Origin: Desulfobacteraceae bacterium
GTDB taxonomy: Bacteria > Desulfobacterota > Desulfobacteria > Desulfobacterales > UBA5616
Length of the DNA: 9,479 bases
NCBI GenBank assembly: GCA_030620375.1
Contig: JAUXEW010000090.1
Location: 1-9,479 of the forward strand
Direction: 5' to 3'
Shown here: positions 6,368 through 9,479 of the stretch, piece by piece
Numbering within the stretch: the stretch's first letter is position 1
Layout of the letters: each line of letters opens with the position of its first letter
Program-made: the position numbers and the translations under genes
Notes under the pieces: model-generated
The model's database searches: none
What the model was told of the DNA's origin: nothing
What the model saw: the letters and a program-made list of their open reading frames with translations, nothing else

Positions 6368-6396
6368 ATTAAAAAAATACTTATGCATCCTGTCAA
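6368..6396 (-). promoter_or_regulatory. Candidate sigma-70 promoter downstream of purM
   Basis: On the minus strand a perfect TTGACA (6391-6396) is separated by 17 bases from TTTAAT (6368-6373), 5 of 6 matches to TATAAT. It lies about 45 bases after the purM stop codon, directed away from purM. The first good coding start on that strand is more than 400 bases further on and behind a terminator, so its product would be a non-coding transcript. Confidence 0.45.
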
Positions 6397-6441
6397 ATAC
6401 AAGTTTACAAATCGTTATGGTTTTATGTAGGCCATACCGGT

Positions 6442-7485
6442 TCATATCCAAGTCAGCCCTTCGCTTGATGTTTTATCATCAACTATTTCCCCAATAATAT
6501 ATGCTTTTTCATTCATCGCACCAAATCGTTCCAACATCTCTTGAGCAACCGAATCCCGCACCACCAATATAAGCCCAATGCCATTGTTAAACGTGCGCAT
6601 CATTTCATGGTCTGTAATTTTACCGGCTTTTTGTAAAAAAGGAAATATCGGGGGTATCTCCCAACTGCCTTTTTGCATCAACACCTGACAGGTCTTGGGA
6701 ATTATCCTGAGCAGGTTATCCTTAATTCCACCACCGGTAATATGGGCGAGCCCAAGAATGGAAAAATCTCTTAATATTCCATGTAACACTTCCGAGTAAA
6801 TTCGTGTCGGTTTAATCAGTTCTTCACCAATGGTACAGCCCAGATCCGGCACATAGGAATCGATGTTTAACTTTAATACATCAAAACAGATCTTTCTGAC
6901 TAATGAATATCCATTGCTGTGAAGACCGCTGGATGCAATGCCGATAATCTTGTTCCCCACATGAATTTCAGATCCGTCGACGATTTTACTGTTATCCACA
7001 ATGCCGACGGAAAATCCTGCCAGGTCATATTCATTTTGGCCATACATGCCCGGCATCTCAGCCGTTTCACCACCGATGAGTGCGCAGTTTGCCGCTTTGC
7101 AACCCTCACCGATACCGCTGATGATTTGTGCAGCCACATCCGTGTCCAGATTCCCCATGGCCAGGTAGTCCAGAAAAAAAAGCGGTTTGGCCCCCTGAAC
7201 CACGATGTCGTTGACGCACATGGCAACCAGATCGATTCCAACGGTGTCGTGTTTGTCCATCATGACGACGACCTTTAGTTTGGTTCCAACCCCATCGGTG
7301 GAACTAACCAGCACCGGTTGCTCAAAATTGTCCAATTGCAATGAAAAAAGCCCGCCAAACCCTCCGATGTCTCCCATGACCCCGGGACGATGGGTTTGCT
7401 TGGCTATTTTCTTGATTTCATCGACAAAACGGCTCGCTTTATCAATATCAACGCCAGCATCCGCATAAGTTAAAGAGTTTGCCAT
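6442..7485 (-). CDS. purM: Phosphoribosylformylglycinamidine cyclo-ligase (AIR synthetase)
   Basis: PurM carries out the ATP-dependent ring closure of formylglycinamidine ribonucleotide to aminoimidazole ribonucleotide, the fifth step of de novo purine synthesis, in the cytoplasm. The 347 residues match the usual full length. Diagnostic motifs are SLTYADAGVDIDK at the N-terminus (4-16), the glycine-rich GVMGDIGGFGGLF (35-47), STDGVGTKLK (62-71), GIDLVAMCVNDI (83-94), and GGETAEMPGMY (138-148). AHITGGGIKDNL and TFNNGIGL follow in the C-terminal AIRS domain. Start is ATG 7483-7485 with GGGGAG about 5 bases upstream. It is divergent from the aminotransferase gene; no other pur gene is adjacent. 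Nothing in the protein looks abnormal. Confidence 0.97.
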   Translation of the reverse strand: MANSLTYADAGVDIDKASRFVDEIKKIAKQTHRPGVMGDIGGFGGLFSLQLDNFEQPVLVSSTDGVGTKLKVVVMMDKHDTVGIDLVAMCVNDIVVQGAKPLFFLDYLAMGNLDTDVAAQIISGIGEGCKAANCALIGGETAEMPGMYGQNEYDLAGFSVGIVDNSKIVDGSEIHVGNKIIGIASSGLHSNGYSLVRKICFDVLKLNIDSYVPDLGCTIGEELIKPTRIYSEVLHGILRDFSILGLAHITGGGIKDNLLRIIPKTCQVLMQKGSWEIPPIFPFLQKAGKITDHEMMRTFNNGIGLILVVRDSVAQEMLERFGAMNEKAYIIGEIVDDKTSSEGLTWI

Positions 7486-7531
7486 AGTTCTCCCCTAATA
7501 ATTTTTTCTCTTTTCCTCTTATCTCCTGTAA

Positions 7532-7560
7532 AAGCTAAACCGATCCGTTATAAAAGTCAA
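7532..7560 (-). promoter_or_regulatory. Weak candidate promoter for purM
   Basis: On the minus strand TTGACT (7555-7560) is followed after 17 bases by TAGCTT (7532-7537). The -35 is good and the -10 poor. It sits about 45 bases upstream of the purM start. No purine-repressor-like palindrome was recognised in the 204-bp divergent gap. Confidence 0.25.
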
Positions 7561-7570
7561 AACAATTTTT

Positions 7571-7597
7571 TTGACATTACCCACATGGTATTGTAAT
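7571..7597 (+). promoter_or_regulatory. Candidate promoter for the aminotransferase-hom unit
   Basis: A perfect -35 hexamer TTGACA (7571-7576) is followed after 15 bases by TGTAAT (7592-7597), 5 of 6 matches to the -10 consensus. It lies about 90 bases before the aminotransferase start, in the divergent gap with purM. The spacing is two bases under the optimum. No attenuator-like leader peptide was identified between it and the gene. Confidence 0.4.
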
Positions 7598-7689
7598 TAA
7601 TTCCGACCGGACAACGGCTGTTTTACGGTTTAAAATTGATGTTTTCGTAAAAAGTTCAAATTCAAGTTCAATTTTCCAAAGGAAAGGTA

Positions 7690-8856
7690 ATGACAAAATT
7701 TGCAAGACTTGATCGCTTGCCGCCTTATGTATTTGCTACTGTAAACGAAATAAAGATGAAAGCCAGGCGCGCAGGAGAAGATGTTGTCGACCTTGGAATG
7801 GGTAATCCGGATCTTGGAACGCCCCATCACATCGTGGACAAATTGGTTGAAGCCGCCCGAAAACCGCACAATCATCGATATTCGGCTTCAAGAGGCATCA
7901 CCAAGTTAAGAATGGCGATTGCAGGTTGGTATAAACGCCGATTTGACGTCGATATTGATCCCGATAGAGAGGCAATCGTAACCATCGGCGTCAAGGAAGG
8001 GTTGTCTCACTTGATTCTTGTAACCATCCGGCCGGGAGATGTCGTGTTTACACCCAATCCGACCTATCCGATTCACCCGTTTTCGTCGATTATTGCCGGT
8101 GGTGATGTTCGCGGTATCCCCATGGGACCGGATAGTGACTTCTTTGAAAATCTTATAGATGCAACCAAACAGACGTGGCCCCGGCCAAAGATATTAATCA
8201 TCAGCTTTCCGCATAATCCGACCACAGAGGTCGTCAGCCTGGAATTTTTCCAAAAGATCGTCGATTTTGCCAAAGAAAACGATATCATGGTCATTCACGA
8301 CCTGGCATATGCGGATCTGGTCTATGACGGATATAGAGCACCCAGTTTATTGCAGGCAAAAGGGGCTAAAGACGTTGGGGTTGAATTTTTTTCCCTGTCT
8401 AAAAGTTATAGCATGGCCGGTTGGAGAGTTGGATTTTGTGTTGGAAACGCCGAAACCATCGGTGCCCTGCAACGAATCAAAAGTTACCTGGATTATGGAA
8501 TATTTCAGCCGATCCAGATTGCTTCGATTATTGCCCTTAACGGTCCCCAGGATTGTGTTGAGGAAATTCGGCAAACCTATAAACAGAGAAGAGATACCCT
8601 TGTTACCGGGCTTAATCGGGCAGGGTGGCCGATAGAAAGCCCAAAAGGCACGATGTTCGTATGGGCAAAGATACCGGACAACTTTCAACATATGGGTTCG
8701 GTGGAATTTTCGAAATTCCTGATCCATGAAGCACAGGTCGCGGTTTCACCCGGTTTAGGATTTGGCGAATATGGAGATAAGTACGTCCGGTTTGCGTTAA
8801 TTGAAAACAATATGCGTATTAATCAGGCTGTCAGGGGAATCCGGAAAATCATGTAG
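7690..8856 (+). CDS. alaC: Class I/II PLP-dependent aminotransferase, AlaC-like (glutamate-pyruvate transaminase)
   Basis: The 388 residues closely resemble Escherichia coli AlaC (YfdZ), the main alanine-forming glutamate-pyruvate transaminase. Shared blocks include FARLDRLPPYVF (4-15), DLGMGNPDLGTP (34-45), YSASRGITKLR (64-74), AIVTIGVKEGL (95-105), and PNPTYPIH (122-129). HDLAYADLVYDG (203-214) contains the cofactor-contacting Asp204 and Tyr207. FFSLSKSYSMAGWR carries the Schiff-base Lys238, and VRFALIEN contains the carboxylate-binding Arg367. Start is ATG 7690 behind AAAGGAAAGG. It precedes homoserine dehydrogenase by 65 bp on the same strand. In such a pair an aspartate or other amino-acid transaminase role is also possible, so the alaC symbol reflects sequence likeness rather than proven specificity. 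Confidence 0.88.
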   Translation: MTKFARLDRLPPYVFATVNEIKMKARRAGEDVVDLGMGNPDLGTPHHIVDKLVEAARKPHNHRYSASRGITKLRMAIAGWYKRRFDVDIDPDREAIVTIGVKEGLSHLILVTIRPGDVVFTPNPTYPIHPFSSIIAGGDVRGIPMGPDSDFFENLIDATKQTWPRPKILIISFPHNPTTEVVSLEFFQKIVDFAKENDIMVIHDLAYADLVYDGYRAPSLLQAKGAKDVGVEFFSLSKSYSMAGWRVGFCVGNAETIGALQRIKSYLDYGIFQPIQIASIIALNGPQDCVEEIRQTYKQRRDTLVTGLNRAGWPIESPKGTMFVWAKIPDNFQHMGSVEFSKFLIHEAQVAVSPGLGFGEYGDKYVRFALIENNMRINQAVRGIRKIM

Positions 8857-8921
8857 CTTTTTAAGGTCCTTTTATAACCTGGTTTTTTAAAATAATCAAA
8901 GGTCTCAAAGGAATGCCCGGC

Positions 8922-9479
8922 ATGAAAGAAATAAACATAGGACTGCTCGGATGCGGAACAGTTGGAACGGGAGTCGCAAAAATCCTCTTGGAAAACAAGG
9001 CAATCATTACGGCAAGAATGGGGGCAACCCTTAACTTGAAACGTGTTGCCGACATAGATATCACGACAGACAGAGGCATTCAGTTTGAAAAAGGGGTCTT
9101 TATCACCGATGCCGAGGCTGTTGTAAATGACCCTGATATTGATATCATTGTTGAGATGATCGGCGGCGAGGAAGTTGCCAGGGAGCTCATTTTAAAAGCC
9201 ATAGACCAGGGAAAACATATCGTAACGGCAAACAAAGCGCTCCTTGCCACTCAGGGAAACGCCATATTAAAAGCGGCTAAAGAAAAAGGGATAGACCTGG
9301 CGTTTGAAGCCAGCGTCGGCGGATGCATGCCGATTATTAAATCACTGCGGGAATCTTTGGTCGGGAACCATATCCAATCCATGACCGGTATTTTAAACGG
9401 TACGTGTAATTACATTTTATGCAAGATATCCGATGATAAAAGCCCATTTAAGACCGCGCTTTTAGAAGCCCAGAAAAAC
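8922..9479 (+). CDS. hom: Homoserine dehydrogenase, 5' part (runs off the window)
   Basis: The enzyme reduces aspartate semialdehyde to homoserine with NAD(P)H, the branch point to threonine and methionine. The first 186 codons are present and open at the window edge. Visible are the Rossmann motif GLLGCGTVGTGVAK (7-20), IIVEMIGG (75-82), VTANKALLA with catalytic-region Lys105 (101-109), FEASVGGCMPIIKSL (128-142) and TGILNGTCNYIL (155-166). The catalytic Asp/Lys pair further on and any ACT domain lie outside. ATG 8922 is preferred: AAAGGA ends 9 bases before it, whereas the in-frame ATG at 8913 abuts that site with no spacing. The gene is probably co-transcribed with the aminotransferase. Confidence 0.95.
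   Translation, partial: MKEINIGLLGCGTVGTGVAKILLENKAIITARMGATLNLKRVADIDITTDRGIQFEKGVFITDAEAVVNDPDIDIIVEMIGGEEVARELILKAIDQGKHIVTANKALLATQGNAILKAAKEKGIDLAFEASVGGCMPIIKSLRESLVGNHIQSMTGILNGTCNYILCKISDDKSPFKTALLEAQKN

Noticed and set aside
6919..7278. 119-codon plus-strand frame inside purM
   Set aside because: Antisense shadow of the highly conserved PurM core with no protein-family features.
8347..8727. 126-codon minus-strand frame inside the aminotransferase gene
   Set aside because: Antisense shadow of a complete, well-conserved gene.

Overview
The window looks like the chromosome of an anaerobic, Deltaproteobacteria-type bacterium (Desulfobacterota, perhaps a Desulfobacterales sulfate reducer). 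This is inferred from protein style only: a DnaE remnant with the FCKPHSASY motif, a cytoplasmic molybdopterin enzyme beside acyl-CoA enzymes, an AlaC-type aminotransferase upstream of homoserine dehydrogenase, and a palindromic GTGTCCATCCA-ended miniature element. No rRNA, tRNA, CRISPR array, prophage or transposase gene is visible.

Layout. Positions 1-256 hold the 3' end of a DUF72 (YecE-like) gene, followed after one base by a short orphan piece of a dnaE gene. That piece runs into the 3' end of an oppositely oriented FMN-binding (pyridoxamine-phosphate-oxidase-like) gene. Positions 250-1522 carry two minus-strand genes, this flavin-binding protein and a crotonase-fold protein. A 261-bp divergent gap follows, then a plus-strand alpha/beta hydrolase (1784-2566). 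It converges on a minus-strand pair: a thiolase-like protein (4827-5945) followed by a stand-alone molybdopterin oxidoreductase (2598-4724). A 142-bp palindromic MITE flanked by TA lies about 25 bp upstream of the thiolase start. Upstream of it, a 328-bp stretch without a credible gene has a consensus-like minus-strand promoter, interleaved inverted repeats and a good intrinsic terminator, so it may encode a small structured RNA. The right third is conserved metabolism: purM (minus), diverging from an alaC-like aminotransferase followed by homoserine dehydrogenase, which runs off the window.

How the genes may work together. The left two thirds (about 250-5945) look like an accessory acyl-CoA set: crotonase, thiolase, hydrolase and molybdoenzyme. 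The crotonase lacks both glutamates of classical enoyl-CoA hydratase, the thiolase has Ser where the nucleophilic Cys is expected, and the molybdoenzyme has no electron-transfer partner gene nearby. This is compatible with unusual, possibly non-redox or retro-aldol/retro-Claisen chemistry on a CoA ester, but no substrate can be named. The right part serves purine synthesis (PurM), alanine/pyruvate transamination (AlaC) and the aspartate-family branch to threonine and methionine (Hom).
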